From Nymphaea colorata (lineage: Eukaryota > Streptophyta > Magnoliopsida > Nymphaeales > Nymphaeaceae), in contig NC_045141.1 in NCBI RefSeq assembly GCF_008831285.2, positions 11,148,106 through 11,212,105 on the forward strand: a DNA stretch of 64,000 bases, in the 5' to 3' direction. A program made the translations under genes and the position numbers. How positions within the stretch are numbered: position 1 is the stretch's first letter; every line of letters begins with the position of its first letter. This document shows positions 45,597 through 57,811 of this stretch, in pieces. The notes under the pieces were generated by a model that made no database searches, had not been told where the DNA came from, and saw only the letters and a program-made list of their open reading frames with translations.

Positions 45597-45975
45597 TGTT
45601 GGAGCAATAGAAGTGGCAGCGGAAGATGCAAGTTGTCGCCTACACAGTAAGTTCACCAGCGGCTCCAGTGTTCAAGTGGAGAAGCAGCGACAGTCCCTGT
45701 GAAAAACAACAAAGCAAAAAGAAGAGGAAGAAGAAGAAGAAGAGTTTTGTTTCACGGGTTTCCTTCTAAGGTACTTGTTTATGGTAGCAATTGATTAGTA
45801 AACTCTAAACTGAAAACTGTTGGACTTAAATAGAACAGTCCCTTAGGTTTTCCCTTTGCCCAACATGCGGTTTGGATGAGAGAGATTTTAGGGAAGGATC
45901 AACTCCCATGATAATCTCATAACTGCTTAGTAGTTACGAGATATCCGGATAGGGCTCAATGGCCATAATCCAACA
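45597..45975 (-). repeat. 3' LTR of Copia-3
   Basis: Partner of 51771-52157, sharing AGTTGTCGCCT, TTTTGTTTCACGGG and GAGATATCCGGATAGGGC. It contains a GAA/AAG-rich tract near 45720-45745. Confidence 0.9.
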
Positions 45976-46149
45976 TCTCCCACTTAGCCATGAGACCGAA
46001 AGTTGCTTCCACTATCTGTTTGTTTTCTCATTTACTTAGTTATGTGGTTTTCCTTAGTTGGTTTATCCACCATAACGTAAACTTTATTCAAGGTTTACAG
46101 CAAGATTTTCCATTCAATGGTTTTTTCTTCGCAACATTTCAAACGTATC

Positions 46150-47480
46150 TTAGCCCCATATGGCTACATGTTTTGAAAACAAGTCTTCAAATATTGCCTT
46201 AGTTAAGCGATCAACTACCATATCATTGGTAGGAAAATAATCAACCGAGATTTCATTTTTCTTGATCATTTCATGAACATAATGGTATTTCACCATTATC
46301 TGTTTACTCTTTGAGCTAACAACTCCATTCTTCATAAGAGATATCGCTGCCTAATTATCACAATATAGTTAACTGGTTCATGATCAAGATCTAATTTCAA
46401 GTCTTTCAAGAACCGATTTATCCAGATAGCAAAAGTAGTTGCAACATTGCATGCTACATGCTCTGCTTCTTGAATGTGCTGAGCAACACATCCCTGTTTT
46501 TTACAGGACCATGCTATCGCTCCACCTCCAAAGAGGAATACATATCCAGAAGTAAACTTACTGTCGTCTTTGCATCATGCAAAATCCGCATCGGAATAAC
46601 CAACTAAGGTTAGCTCATCTGCTTGGTAGGACAATTTTAGTCCTTTCATTCTTTTAATGTAACAAAAAAATCCTTTTAATTGCTTGCTAGTGGGGCCAAC
46701 TAGGATTACTTTGATAACGGTTCACCAAACCGATAGGAAAGCTTATATCTGGTCTGGTACAAACTAATGTGCATATGAAACATTTGATTTTTGTTGCCCT
46801 TCACCAGGACAATCACTTTTGCTTAAGTTTGCTCCTTTAGCTATAGGAGTCCCAATTGGTTTGTAGTCTAACATTCAAAATTTCTTTAAGATATAATCAA
46901 TATATCGTTATTGGCTTAAAATCAGAATTCTTGAGTTTCTATCTCGAGTGATCTTTATTCCTAATATATAGAATGCTTCACCCAAATCCTTCCTCTCGAA
47001 GTTCTTGTTCAACCAAGTCATTGTTTTGAATATCATGTCATTATCATTTCCTCTTAATAAGATGTCATTAATATATAATGATAAGATACAAAAAATGCTC
47101 CCACTTTTTCAGACATATACACAGTGGTCTAGTTGGTTTGCAACAAACCCAAGTTTTGTAATTACTTTATGAAAAATAAAATACCACTACATAGGTGATT
47201 GTTTCAATCCGTACAACGATTTATTCAAATTGTACACTTTGTCTTCTTTTCCCTTGATGTTATAACCTTGAGGTTGAGTCATATATATGGTTTCCTTCAA
47301 CTCACCATTCAGGAAAGCAGTTTTCACATCCATCTGACAAATATCCAAGTCATAGAATGCAGCGATAGCCAAAATTATTCTAATTGATGCAAACTTTGCA
47401 ACCGGTGAATAGGTTTCTGAGTAATCAATTCATTCCTTTTGTGAAAAACTTTTCGCCACCAGTCTAGCTTTGAATTTCTC
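46150..47480 (-). pseudogene. RT and RNase H remnants of Copia-3
   Basis: RT: 47187-47372 encodes [20 protein letters not shown] and [13 protein letters not shown]. The catalytic site near 47065 is degenerate (YIND instead of YVDD). RNase H: near 46560-46620 the minus strand still suggests the DADF region, and 46150-46335 encodes KQIMVKYHYVHEMIKKNEI with SVDYFPTNDMVVDRLTK. Stops and frameshifts separate all the pieces. Confidence 0.8.
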
Positions 47481-47499
47481 GATTGATTTGTCAGCTTTA

Positions 47500-48055
47500 T
47501 TCTTCTTCCTTAGCACCCATTTGCATCCAATGGGTCTTATATCATTAGGAAGATCCACTAATTCTCAGACTTTTTTCTTTTCTATGGATTCAATTTCTTC
47601 ATCCATAGCATTCATCCAATCTGACGATTCATGCAAGCTTATGTCTTCATCATATGTCAGATTATCAAACATTTCGTCATCCAATCTGACGATTCATGCG
47701 AGCTTATGTCTTCATCATATGTCAGATTATCAAACATTTCGTCAATATCTGCTAAATAGCATAGATTCTCTGTCAGATATACATAATAATCATCCAAATA
47801 AGAAGGAAGAGCTCCAAGTCTTTTATGACCTGATAATGTCTGAGATGACGAAGTGCTCAGATCAGTTGGTTCATTACCTAATTGATCTTCAGCCGGTTCA
47901 TTACCAGACCATTCCTCAGATGATTCATGCTCAATTGGTTCATTACCAAACTAACCTCCAATCGGTTCATTACCAGACTGTTCCTCTGAATGAATCAAAT
48001 CATCCAGTATATCATTTTGATATTCAATTGGATCAATATATTTACTATTGAGTTC
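47500..48055 (-). pseudogene. Integrase-RT linker region of Copia-3 with internal duplications
   Basis: This region corresponds to the variable acidic linker of copia polyproteins. It holds a near-perfect 65-bp tandem duplication (47612-47741) and four degenerate copies of GGTTCATTACC between about 47865 and 47975. The plus-strand open frame here is a shadow. Confidence 0.6.
47612..47741 (+). repeat. 65-bp tandem duplication in Copia-3
   Basis: The unit TCATCCAATCTGACGATTCA...CAAACATTTCG is present twice with one substitution (ATGCAAGC versus ATGCGAGC). It therefore arose much later than the element itself. Confidence 0.88.
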
Positions 48056-48900
48056 TTATAAAAACTTTACATATCTATTTTCTATGAGTCCCATAGTCGA
48101 ATGATATAATCTGTAGCCTTTGGATCTTTTTGGATATCCAATAAATACACATCTTACTAATCTGTTATCTACTTTATCCATTTTTAGATCTAGAGTTTTT
48201 ATGTGTGCTATAGATCCCCATCTCCTCAGATGTCTTAGATATGGTTTTACACCAGTCCATCTCTCACAAGGAGTGGAAGGGACTGCCTTACATGACATTC
48301 AATTTATTGTATACACAGCTGTTAACACAACTTCACTCCAAAATACTTTTGATAGTTGTGCACCTGCCAATATGGATCTCACCATGTTCAAGAGGGTTCT
48401 GTTACACCTTTCTACTACACCACTCTGTTGTAGTGTCATAGACATTGTCTTTTACCTATTAATTTCAAGGTCTTTACAGTATTCAAAGAATTTATTAGAA
48501 GTGTATTCTCATCATTGATCAGATCTTATAACTTTGATATATCTTCAAAGTTGTCTTTCGACTTCTCTAAATTTCTCAAGTGCTTTCGACTTGTACTTAA
48601 TCAAATAAATGTAGCCAAATCTTGAAAAATCATCAATAAATGTTATGAAGTACAACTTGCCACTATGAGTTTGGATTCTAAAAGGTCCACAGATATCAGT
48701 ATGGATTATTTTCAATAGTTCAGTGACCCGAATTACTTCAGATGAAAATGGTTTCCTTGCCATCTTTTCGTATACACACGACTCGTATTTCGCGAAATAA
48801 TTTGTGTCAGGTATTAAACCTTACTGTGCTAGAGTCTTCATCTTTTTGATGCTTATATGACTTAATCTTCTATGCCATAAGTTTACACTCATACTCATTA
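48056..48900 (-). pseudogene. Integrase of Copia-3
   Basis: 48545-48763 carries ELLKIIHTDICGPFRIQT, with the first catalytic Asp, and KLYFITFIDDFSRFGYIYL. 48056-48298 carries the post-core block LRRWGSIAHIKTLDLKMDK and RCVFIGYPKRSKGYRLY. The second Asp and the Glu regions lie in the interrupted stretch between them. Confidence 0.78.
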
Positions 48901-48990
48901 CACAGTCGAAGTAAGCATAATATGAAGCTTTATTCATATCATTAAGCTTGAACATACCATGTTCTTTTACAAATTTTTCATCGAACATGG

Positions 48991-49310
48991 TCATTCCATA
49001 TTTTTACACGTTACCTTGCTTGGAGTAAAACGAATTTCAAAACCTTTTCCAGTTAGTGCGGGAACAGACACTAGATTCCTTCTCATGGAAGGGACATACA
49101 AAACCTTGTTAAGTACAACACTGGTACCCCCAACATTCAATCGATATGCCTCAATTCCCATGACATCACAATATGAGTTGTTTCTCATGTAAACCTTGTG
49201 AGTTCCCGAACTCAATTCTTCCAGGCCAATCACACCTTCTTTTGTATTTGCAATATGATGAGTAACTCCTGAATCAACCTACTAGCAAGTCAAATCTCCA
49301 TATGCAAACA
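48991..49310 (-). pseudogene. Protease region of Copia-3
   Basis: The minus strand near 49250-49290 has a degenerate DSG-THH site (VDSGVTHHI) with stops just upstream. It is followed by an open frame ending in the VLYVPSMRRNLVSVPALT block that typically links copia protease and integrase. Confidence 0.7.
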
Positions 49311-49314
49311 AACA

Positions 49315-50219
49315 TTATGACACCACACATATGACTTCTCTATCGGAGTCCCCTTGCAGCTTCCTCTTGTTGTTGTTGCCATAACCATTGTTATCTTTCT
49401 TATTCAAAAATTTTGTCCTGTAGTTCTTCTTGATATGTCCAGGCTTTCCGCATCTATAAGATTTCACTACAGTTCCTTGAGATTTCTTAGTACTTACCAA
49501 ATTACCCTTAAACTTGCCATCATTTCGTTTTTTGAATTGTTTGGGTCTTACAGCTACATGACTACTAATAGGTTTTTCCTGGACTGTCATTAGTTCTGCA
49601 TTATTTCTTTTGGCCAAACGTTGTTGCTGGATAGCTAACTGTATAGGAAGCTTTTCTAAAGTAAGATTATTAAATTGGAGATTCAAAGCAGTGACTGCTA
49701 TATCCTAGGAAGGTGATAGGCTGTTCAAAATAGTGTTGATCTGCATATTATCAGATATGACATTCTCCACCATGGCTAAATCTTTAGTTATGATCAACAT
49801 CTTATTAACATGGTCCACTACGGTCAGACTCTTTCATCTTATATGAATTAGAATAGTAACTGCACGTGCATCGTAGTAGTGGTGTTGTATTTGGAGGAGA
49901 TGGTATCAAACATTTCATTGGCCGTTGGACAATCTTCAAATACCCTGATCAGATAATCTTCCATGAAGACTAACATGATGGTTTCAGCCACCAAGTCGTC
50001 AATCATAAAGGACTCATATGCCCTTCTTTCCTTATTTGTAGGTTTGTCTCTTAAAGTGAGAAAAGGTTGGTTGAACACATAAACGAGTCTTTCCAACGTC
50101 AAGACCAACATAATCCTACGTTTCCATGCATGGAAGTTTGTTCCATTCAGTTTCTCAATCTTAGCTAATTCTGAGGCTCCCACTCTTGATGTCATTTCTA
50201 AATTAATTTCCCATGGCAA
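49315..50219 (-). pseudogene. Gag of Copia-3
   Basis: 50219 downwards encodes ELAKIEKLNGTNFHAWKRRI, the N-terminal copia gag block, and ETIMLVFMEDYLIRVFEDC. After breaks, 49315-49686 encodes the basic C-terminus and a knuckle reading SYRCGKPGHIKKNY. In intact elements this is CYRCGKPGHIKKNC, so the first and last zinc-binding cysteines are lost. Confidence 0.82.
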
Positions 50220-51757
50220 GTAAAAAACAATAAAGAAAGGGAAAACATTACAATGAATATCACATCAAACAACATTCTAAAATAATATTTAGAACAAAGA
50301 AAGCTTACATTTGATTTGGAGCATGCATTTCTCTTTTCTAAGTTATTTTCAGAACCCCCTTTCTATAATTTTTAATAAGTTTGAGGGTGCCTATATGCAA
50401 TTATTCATAAATTTCTATTTTTCACAGAAATTGCAAAACAATTTTTCAGAACCCTTTTTTAGCAATTTAGTATAAGTCTGAGGGTACCTTTAAGCAATTT
50501 CGTATAAATTACCAGGATTTCACCGAAATTAACTTTCACAAACCTGTTTTTGAAAAGGTTTTCAGGAAAAATGTCGTGGCTTTAATTTTCAATAAAATCG
50601 ACAGCGTTTTGAAAATTGACGAAATAGGTGGACTAATTTCGTAACTTCCAAACTTTTGCTATAAATACCCCTCTGAACCACGTTTTCCTCATTTTTTCGC
50701 TCGATACTTTCTCTCCTCTCGCGTGAACCCTTTCTCCTCTTGCGCGAGCTCTGCTAGGGTTTCACACTGCCGCTTCTTCCATCACACTGACGCCTTCAGC
50801 CGCCGCCTCCTCCTTCTTTGCCCTCGCTCTTTTTGTGCTTCCACCATGAGGAAGACAACCTCCCAACACCGACAGACCCCGAGGAACAACAGGAGGAAAT
50901 CTTTAGGTTCAACGCCATTTTCTCCTTTACCAAAATCGCCTCTTTGCTACTAGCAAGAGGAGATCTCTGCTTCTGACATGAGGAAGACGACTGGTTTCCA
51001 GCTAGTCGGGCGACTGCTGCTGCTCATCGGTAGAGAAGGCAGGGGCAAAGGGATCGAGTTAAAAAAAAGGATTTTTGAGGCACAACAAAGAGAAGAAATA
51101 AAAATTAGTGACTGATCCTCCGGTTTTGACAAACAGATGGGAGAATCCCGACTCTTTTCCAGGTAGCCGTTGGGTCAGTTTCTCAAACAACATATAGAGG
51201 AACGACAGGAGAAAGTCTATAGATTCAGCGCCGTTTTCCTCACTCTTATTTGTTTATTGATTTTAAGTTTGTTGTACGTTGAACAGAGCAGGCTCTACCT
51301 CCGGTCACCGAAGTCGCTAGATTGCTCATTTTCTTTTGGCTTTCTTGTAGTAGTAGATTTTGGGATGACAACAGAGTCATCCCACTTGAGACTTGCATAG
51401 CAAGCTCTGTGGCTAGACCCTCGATGAGGGTTTGGTATACAACTCTTGCCTGTAGTTGGTTCGTAACCCTTTGAGAAAGTCCTTAATATTGATATGCATG
51501 CTCTGTTTTAGGGTTGGCTCTGGTCTTGGTCTCATAGTCACAGAAAGAGACGACATAATACAGAGAACATAAAGTTTTAAGAACAACTGGAACCAACATG
51601 CTTCATGCTTCAAATCAATATCTAGCATGCTTTATTTTCGAAAATATATCTTAAGACAGCATGATACAAGATACACACATGATACAATACACAAGTAGTA
51701 TAGACTTCACAGGCACTATAGAAGTCGAATTTCACTTATTGGACTTTGACAGATATG
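50220..51757 (-). other. Unusually long leader of Copia-3
   Basis: About 1.5 kb lie between the primer-binding site and gag. On the plus strand the region contains GCTATAAATACCCCTC (near 50659) followed by C/T-rich sequence, resembling a TATA box and plant 5' UTR in antisense to the element. A repeat of about 43 bp (GGAACAACAGGAGGAAATC near 50882 and GGAACGACAGGAGAAAGTC near 51199) is present. It may be a captured host promoter and exon; no coding identity was found. Confidence 0.5.
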
Positions 51758-51769
51758 GCTCTGATACCA
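51758..51769 (-). other. Primer-binding site of Copia-3
   Basis: On minus TGGTATCAGAGC, a perfect initiator tRNA-Met complement, one base inside the 5' LTR. Confidence 0.9.
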
Positions 51770-51770
51770 C

Positions 51771-52157
51771 TGTTTGAGCAATAGAAGTGGTAGTAGAAGT
51801 TGCAAGTTGTCGCCTGTGCAGTAAGTTTACCAACGGATCCAGTGTTCAAGTGGAGAAGCAGCGACAATCCCCTGTAAAAAACAGCAAAGCAACAAGAAGA
51901 AGAAGAAGAAGAAGAAGAAGAAGAAGAAGAGTTTTGTTTCACGGGTTTCCTTCTAAGGGATTTGTTTTAGGGTAGCAATTGATCAGTAAACCCTAAACTG
52001 AAAACTGGTGGGCTTAAATAGAACAATCCCTTAGATTTCCCCTTTGCCTAGCGTGCGGTTTGGATGAGGGAGAGATTTTAGGGAAGGATTAGCTCCCACG
52101 ATAATCTCGTAGCAATTACGAGATATCCGGATAGGGCTCAATGGCTACTAACCAACA
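51771..52157 (-). repeat. 5' LTR of Copia-3
   Basis: Starts TGTTTGAGCAATAG and ends ACCAACA on plus. It includes an (AAG)n tract at about 51894-51930 that is longer than in the partner LTR. Confidence 0.9.
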
Positions 52158-53404
52158 CCACTCTTCGACTATAGTTTCTTCTTTCATGCTCTTTCAGCTT
52201 TCCAAGCATCTATACAGATAAATGGAGATGTGCCCTTCAAGCACTGGTGCAGCCAATTCCTGTTTTGTCGCAATTGAAGTGCAGCGGGCTTTTAGTTTTG
52301 ACACATGAAATACTAGATGGATGGTGCTTCCCTTCGATAATTTCAACCCATGAACAAGAGGCCCAACTCTACGCAACACAAGGTGGGGTCCGAATAAACG
52401 TGGTGCCAGTTTGGTGTACTCTTTTTGGTAGGTATGTTCTAGCTCGTTATAGTGGCCTGCACAAATAAACGTAATCACCTTTTGAATATTGCTGATTCCT
52501 GTGCCTATGCTTGTACTGCAACACCATTCGGTTGCACACAACAACAAAGAGTTCCTTTAAATCCATCAATACAGTGTCCCGACAATGGAGTTGTATATCT
52601 ACTACTTCTTCTATCATTGTCCCTGGTTGACACCTTCGAACATCCGGTGGTGGGTGTCCATCAGTAGCGGAGGTACGTGTGGGCTGGTGTGAGCTACTGC
52701 CAATGCGAGCCAACACCAATCCTTAAAAACCTTTATTATGAGGGAGTTTGATTTGGGTCCAGCCAAATGTCATGCCCACACCAAACTCATGTCGATGCCC
52801 CATAGACATCAAACCCAACTAAGAGTTGTGCCTGTTTGGTAAATTTTTTTGGCTTCGCCACTGGCATCTATATACTACTTCAAAAGGAGACATCCCAGTT
52901 GCTGAATGCCAATGAGTATTGTAGGCCAAGGTGTTAACCTGCAGAATAACACAAGTATGTCACTAGGCATTTATTGACTATCTCTGTTTGCCCATGTAAT
53001 TGAGGATGGTAAGCTGTGCTTAGCTGTAGCTTGGTTACTAGCGGTTTAAAGTACACAATAAAAAACACAGTTAAGAAGAGTGGATCGCGGTCGCTGGTAA
53101 TGGACCATGGCATCCCATGGAGTTTTCCTACACAATCCTGGAAAATCTTGGCTATTGATTTTGCAGTGTAGGGATGTGATAGTGGCATGAAATGGACATA
53201 TTTAGATAGACAATTCACTACTACCATGATTACCGATTGTCTTGTTGAGAGAGGGAGTCCTTCAATGAAATCCATTAAAAGATCCTCCCAAATCTGTTCT
53301 GGAATGGGTAGATGTTGTAAGAGCCTAGCATATTTCAAGGATTCATGCACGTTGCGCTGACACACTTCACACATTTTCATGAAATCTTGTATGGATTCTT
53401 TCAT
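52158..53404 (-). pseudogene. Integrase and GPY/F region of Gypsy-2
   Basis: 52934-53404 carries CEVCQRNVHES (zinc site end), LLMDFIEGLP with the first catalytic Asp, SITSDRDPLF with the second, and STAYHPQLHGQTEIVNKCL with the Glu, so the DDE triad is complete. 52194-52547 carries the GPY/F module (KLAPRLFGPHLVLRRVG) and the VFHVSKLK block. Frameshifts separate the two. The reading continues at 45488-45596 beyond Copia-3. Confidence 0.85.
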
Positions 53405-55050
53405 TCATGGTAAGAAAAATGATGATTGCATCCAACAATAGGTTCCCTCAACCCTTCATGACCAGAATAGCGAGCATTATGAAAATGTGTCTATGGGAAT
53501 GAAATTCAAACATTGTAATATAGATATGGTGCCTTCCACAAATATCCATAGTTCTTGTGAAGGCTGGATTGCAGTTGAGTTTTAATACGCTGGACTGAGG
53601 CTGCAATATAGTGAGATGCTTGAATTTGTTTCCACAAGTCCCTTTGGACTCTAGACAATGTCAACAATGCTGATTTGTCTTGTTCTTCCATAAATCGAGA
53701 TAGCACATCTACTCCATCGTTATCAAATCCCATTAGTTTTAGTATCCATCTTTGGAGTGCCCATGAGAGGGACTGCTGTTGAAGGGCAAACCTTAGGCTG
53801 CTATGACCAGTTAGCACCATGAACCTTCTTCATGTGGGATAATGTTTCCATTTAGTGACTACTAGCACTATCACTATAAGCTCCATTTAGTATGCTGACT
53901 TGAAGCAGAAGATCACCCCAATTGCCTTGCTGAAGAAAGCTATTGGGTGCTGGTTATGGCCCAACATGGCCCCCACCTGCACATCAGAAGCATCAGATTC
54001 TAGCACAAACATGATTTAGAAGTCTGACATTTATCACATTGACACATTGGTCACTGCTTCCTTCAATGCATCGAAGGCTACCCCAACAGCTTCTTCCCAT
54101 CAAAACTGGCCCTTCTTAGCAAGAGCAGTTAGGGGAGCTACTATTACCCTATAAGTCACAAATTTTCGGTAGTAACCTGGTAACCCTAGAAAGCTCTTTA
54201 GTTATCTCACAGTCCTTGGCTGACGTCAATTTTGCGCAGTTGCAATTTTATCCTCTTCCATCGAGACCTCTCCCTTGCTGATTACATGTCCCAAATATGA
54301 GGTCTGCTTCGTTTCAAATGTGCACTTATCCATCTTTTCTCTCAGCTGGTTCCTCCTCAGTGCTAATAGGACCAAGCGCAAGTGTTGGCAGTGCTCTCCT
54401 TCTTTCCAACTGTATACTGGGACATCGTAAAAGAACAACTAAGATAAACCGGCATAGGTGCAGTCAGAAAACATTGTTCATGACTAACTGAAATGAGGCC
54501 GGTATATTCGTTAGCCTGAATGGCATGATTTAAATTCGTAATGGCCATCATGCGTGAGAACTGCTGTCTTGGGAATGTCCTCATCAGCTATCAGAATCTG
54601 ATGGTACCCTCACCGCAAATCTAATTTTAAGAAGTACACCCCTTCAAGGAGTTCATCTAGGAGGTCATCCATACTCGAAATCACATATCTATCCTTTATA
54701 GTCAAAACATTAAAACTCCTATAATCAGCACAAAAACACCAACTACCATCTTTTTTGTTCACTATAAGTGCAAGAGAGGCAAATGGACTATGGCTGGGTC
54801 GGATTATGCCCGACTTCTACATTTCTTGCACCATACCTTCTAAAGCCTCATTTGGAATCTGCTGTAACAATAGTGCCACTAATTAATAGCTTTGGCTCCC
54901 TGCTGCAAAACAATCTTATGGTTGCTGGCCCTGCTAGGAAGCAAGCCAGTCAGTGCAGTGAAGACATCCTAGAATTCTTGAAAAAGACTCTTCAGTTGCT
55001 TCTGGTTCACTTCAGTTTGCTACTCATGGTTCTATGACTTGTTATCCATT
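53405..55050 (-). pseudogene. RT and RNase H of Gypsy-2
   Basis: On minus the RT shows NKKDGSWCFCADYRSFN near 54720-54770, then DDLLDELLEGVYFLKLDLR. The catalytic site near 54430 reads LFFYDVPVYS where FFDDILVYS is expected, so a catalytic Asp is replaced by Tyr. TSYLGHVISKGEV follows near 54290. RNase H remains include LESDASDVQVGAMLGHNQHP near 53950-54010 and ALQQQSLSWALQRWILKLMG near 53750. Numerous stops are present. Confidence 0.8.
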
Positions 55051-55326
55051 GAATTCCTAGCTAATAATAGTAAGAAAGAAGTTGATGCCCCCTTGAGAAG
55101 TTTAAGTGCTAATGCTTCCTCAATAGGCCTTTTGGTTAAAGCGTCCAACGTGAATGGGCCTTAATCCTTATTGCGAACATACATTTTCATCCCTGCCAAA
55201 TCCCATATCACCTATTGTAGGCCTCAACATTGAATGCCTAGTACGAGGTCAAACCCCACCATGGCTAGGGTATACAGCTGGACCGGCAAGTTGTAGTCAT
55301 GGATCTCCAATATTTTGTATCTGCAC

Positions 55327-55665
55327 TTACCCCTGGCACTTCAATGTACAACCATTGCCTACTACTACGTCAAACACCAACTGAGATTCAATGTTGCAGC
55401 CTAGAACCTTATGTGATTTTTTAGAAATGAAATTATGGGTTGATCCTATATCGACCAACATGTTGACCTTCCTGTCCCTTAGACGACCATCTAGGTGCAT
55501 CAATTGAGGGACATGAAGGTTGCCCGTTAGTGCATGAAGGGAGATTTCTAGCATCCCCTCGCTTGTAGATTCCATTGCTCTACCTTCTTCTTCTTCAACT
55601 GGTATGCTCTCATCTTCAAGAATGCCATCCTCCTCCACCAAGTACAGATGTAGCATGTTACACAC
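55327..55665 (-). pseudogene. Protease of Gypsy-2
   Basis: The frame contains NMLVDIGSTHNFISKK, the gypsy aspartic protease active site with Ser or Thr replaced by Ile (DSGSTHNF expected). It is preceded by the ISLHALTG block that commonly opens this domain in plant gypsy elements. Confidence 0.8.
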
Positions 55666-55727
55666 GTGACCTGGAGACCATAGTCGATGATAGTGAAAAA
55701 GTTTCTCTTTCTTCTTTTCTCCTTAAT

Positions 55728-56637
55728 CTACTCAGAAGTCAGGCGCCAGACAATCGGGTTATGCGACAATTCCCTAACTGTGTTAGTAGGGATGGTCGAA
55801 CCCTCCATCTGAATTGGGCACCTCGATAGAGCCTTGCTCCCTTGCCACCCATGGCCTATCATGAGGAATCGACAGTGCTTTTCCTCAAATGATTCCGTCA
55901 GGCTACATGGCCTTTGAGCTTGAATTTCTATCAGAAGTTCCTCTTTCAAGCCCCCACAAAGGCCCCAATCTGCCTCCGCTGGCCACCCTTTCACCATATT
56001 ATTGATGTTTTCAAACCTCTCTTGATCCTCCGACACCGAACCTATCTGTTTGATTTTCAAGGGCTCAATGTTGTAGGCCAGATAGGTAGAAGGGCCAAAA
56101 CAAGCCTTTATTTCCTCTACCAACACTTCTAATCTGACTTTCCTTGATGAATCAACATCCATCTATACCATCGAATCACTGGGCCTTCGAAGTATATTGT
56201 AGTGTGATTAACTATTAGTTTGCCGTTTATCCCTTGGCATTCGAAGAACTGCTCGGATTTGAATACCCAACTTAGTGGGTCCTCCCAAGAAAATCAGGAA
56301 AATTCATTTTTGGTGACTTCCATGCTATTCTCCTCAATTTAGATGGTCCCCCTATTTCCCTCATGTGTTGATCATCAGTCTCTGTCCATTCAAAGCTAGG
56401 AGTTCGAATCCTACCTTATTGGATGTCTTCACGTAGCAAGGCTGCCAGCATCTATTGCTTTGCGAGGACTATGTTGAACTTCACTTTGACCCCATTCATC
56501 CACTGGTCAAGCTTGTGCATCCTCCCATCCACCGCTCCAAGGGCATCCTTCATTTGAGCACGGTTTGCCTCTATTGCCTCCATGGTGTCTCTTGCTGAGA
56601 TTTGCTCTCCCGTGGAAGCCTGGCAAGGACCACACAA
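55728..56637 (-). pseudogene. Gag of Gypsy-2
   Basis: The N-terminal piece (56452-56637) is helical, with IEANRAQMKDALGAVDGRMH as in gypsy gag starts. 55728-56162 contains FGPSTYLAYNIEPLKIKQ and VEEIKACFG, matching the gag core. Both are separated by stops and a recognisable knuckle is not seen, although CRFLMIGHGWQGSKALSRC near 55860 may be its decayed form. Confidence 0.68.
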
Positions 56638-56648
56638 CTCTAATACCT

Positions 56649-56756
56649 TGTTAGCATCTGCTAATTACTCACGCAACTCTTAATTGAAGCTTATCCTCTT
56701 GAACTCTGATTTCTTTAAGGGTTAGGGTTAAATCCCTCTTTGTGAAGTATATATAT
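56649..56756 (-). repeat. 5' LTR of Gypsy-2, left piece
   Basis: Starts TGTTAGCATC and matches 45167-45274 up to the (TA)n tract, where Gypsy-3 is inserted. Inside it a degenerate primer-binding site (AGGTATTAGAG on minus, 56638-56648) is visible. Confidence 0.85.
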
Positions 56757-57162
56757 TGACTTTGCCCTTGTCAAGGGCTCACTTTCTTTGGCCCATGCAG
56801 TCTGGTGATTCACCGTAAGCCTAAAGGGGCTCAAGAGTGTGCAGAAGACTTGAGAATAGCGAGGGCACAAGGAAATCAAAGATTGCAAGGAAATGGAGGG
56901 ATTTTCTTGTGATGGGCATAGATTGCATTAATCACAAGAACGATGTAAGCAAAGATGTTTGGAAAGAAATCTCAACTTTATTTACATAGGATGACCGATA
57001 CTACTTACATGATTCAAATGCTAACCACCCTAAATATAGAATCTCTTACATAAACTTGGGACCGGTGGGAGGGTGCTTTGTTATAGGTAAACAAAATCAT
57101 AATCCAAAGACATTTTAAGCAAATAAAAAGTAAGCAAAAACAGATTCAAACTCAAGGGAACA
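56757..57162 (-). repeat. 3' LTR of Gypsy-3
   Basis: On plus it runs TGACTTTGCCC...CAAGGGAACA, with TG and CA ends in the right orientation. A purine tract on minus (GAAGGGAAGAG) lies immediately inside. No partner LTR remains in the window, so the limits rest on the ends alone. Confidence 0.6.
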
Positions 57163-57194
57163 GACTCTTCCCTTCAAATCATGTGTCGTCCTCG

Positions 57195-57720
57195 GTGTCA
57201 ACTATTGCATGGTAGTCTAAGACTTCTTTTAGATGCCGAATCTTCAGTCGAAATGCGTACTCCCACATCGGCTGCTCCTTGCCCATCCACTTCATTAAGT
57301 AGTTCTTCGGTTCTCCAAGATAATTGATTTTGTAACGAAGAATCCACTCCATCTATCGTTCTGTCGCTCACTTCATTGTTGATGGCGCCCTCTATAGGAT
57401 TGGCTCCCACTATGGTGTGCTCTTCTCTGGGTCTTCTCCATCGACATGAAAAGGCTTTCGGTTGCAAGCATGGAACACTGGATGTACTTTGAAGTCTGGT
57501 GGTAAATCTAACTTGTACGCCAGCTTGCCAATCTTTTTTATTACGATGAACGGTTCTTCATACTTTCATATCAGGACATGGTGTTTACCACGAAAGATTC
57601 CTATACGGTCTCGATACAGCTTCACAAGGACCTGATTTCCAACTCTAAACTATGCAGGACATCGCTTCTTGTTCCCACTTCTTCATCTTCTTGGCCGCCT
57701 TATGCAAGAATACCTTGGCT
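57195..57720 (-). pseudogene. GPY/F module and chromodomain of Gypsy-3
   Basis: On minus VGNQVLVKLYRDRIGIFRG and [20 protein letters not shown] (GPY/F region) lead to [13 protein letters not shown]. Then WILRYKINYLGEPKNYLMKW and GKEQPMWEYAFRL follow, the fold and Trp pattern of a chromodomain. Chromodomains tether integration complexes to heterochromatin marks. The frame ends near 57185. A few stops interrupt it. Confidence 0.8.
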
Positions 57721-57811
57721 AATTCCATCTACTCCTGCCCGTCTTTAACAAAATAGTAGGCAAAGGTTGACCCTCCCTTTTTTTAGTAGCAAGGTTGTGC
57801 GGCATCAACGA

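Larger units (their letters stand above)
45597..52157 (-). mobile_element. Ty1/copia element Copia-3 nested in Gypsy-2
   Basis: LTRs of 379 and 387 bp (TGTT(G/T)GAGCAATAG...CCAACA on plus) bound the element. The flanking pentamers are GCACT and CCACT, one mismatch. The primer-binding site (GCTCTGATACCA, plus 51758-51769) lies one base inside the right LTR and the purine tract (AAGTGGGAGA on minus) abuts the left LTR. Domains on minus run gag, protease, integrase, RT, RNase H. It has many stops and LTR differences, so it is older than Copia-1 and Copia-2. It sits within the last codons of the Gypsy-2 polyprotein. Confidence 0.92.

Noticed and set aside
56390-56420. TTCGAATCC, similar to a tRNA T-loop.
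   Set aside because: No acceptor stem, D-loop or anticodon arm can be built around it, and it lies in decayed Gypsy-2 gag.
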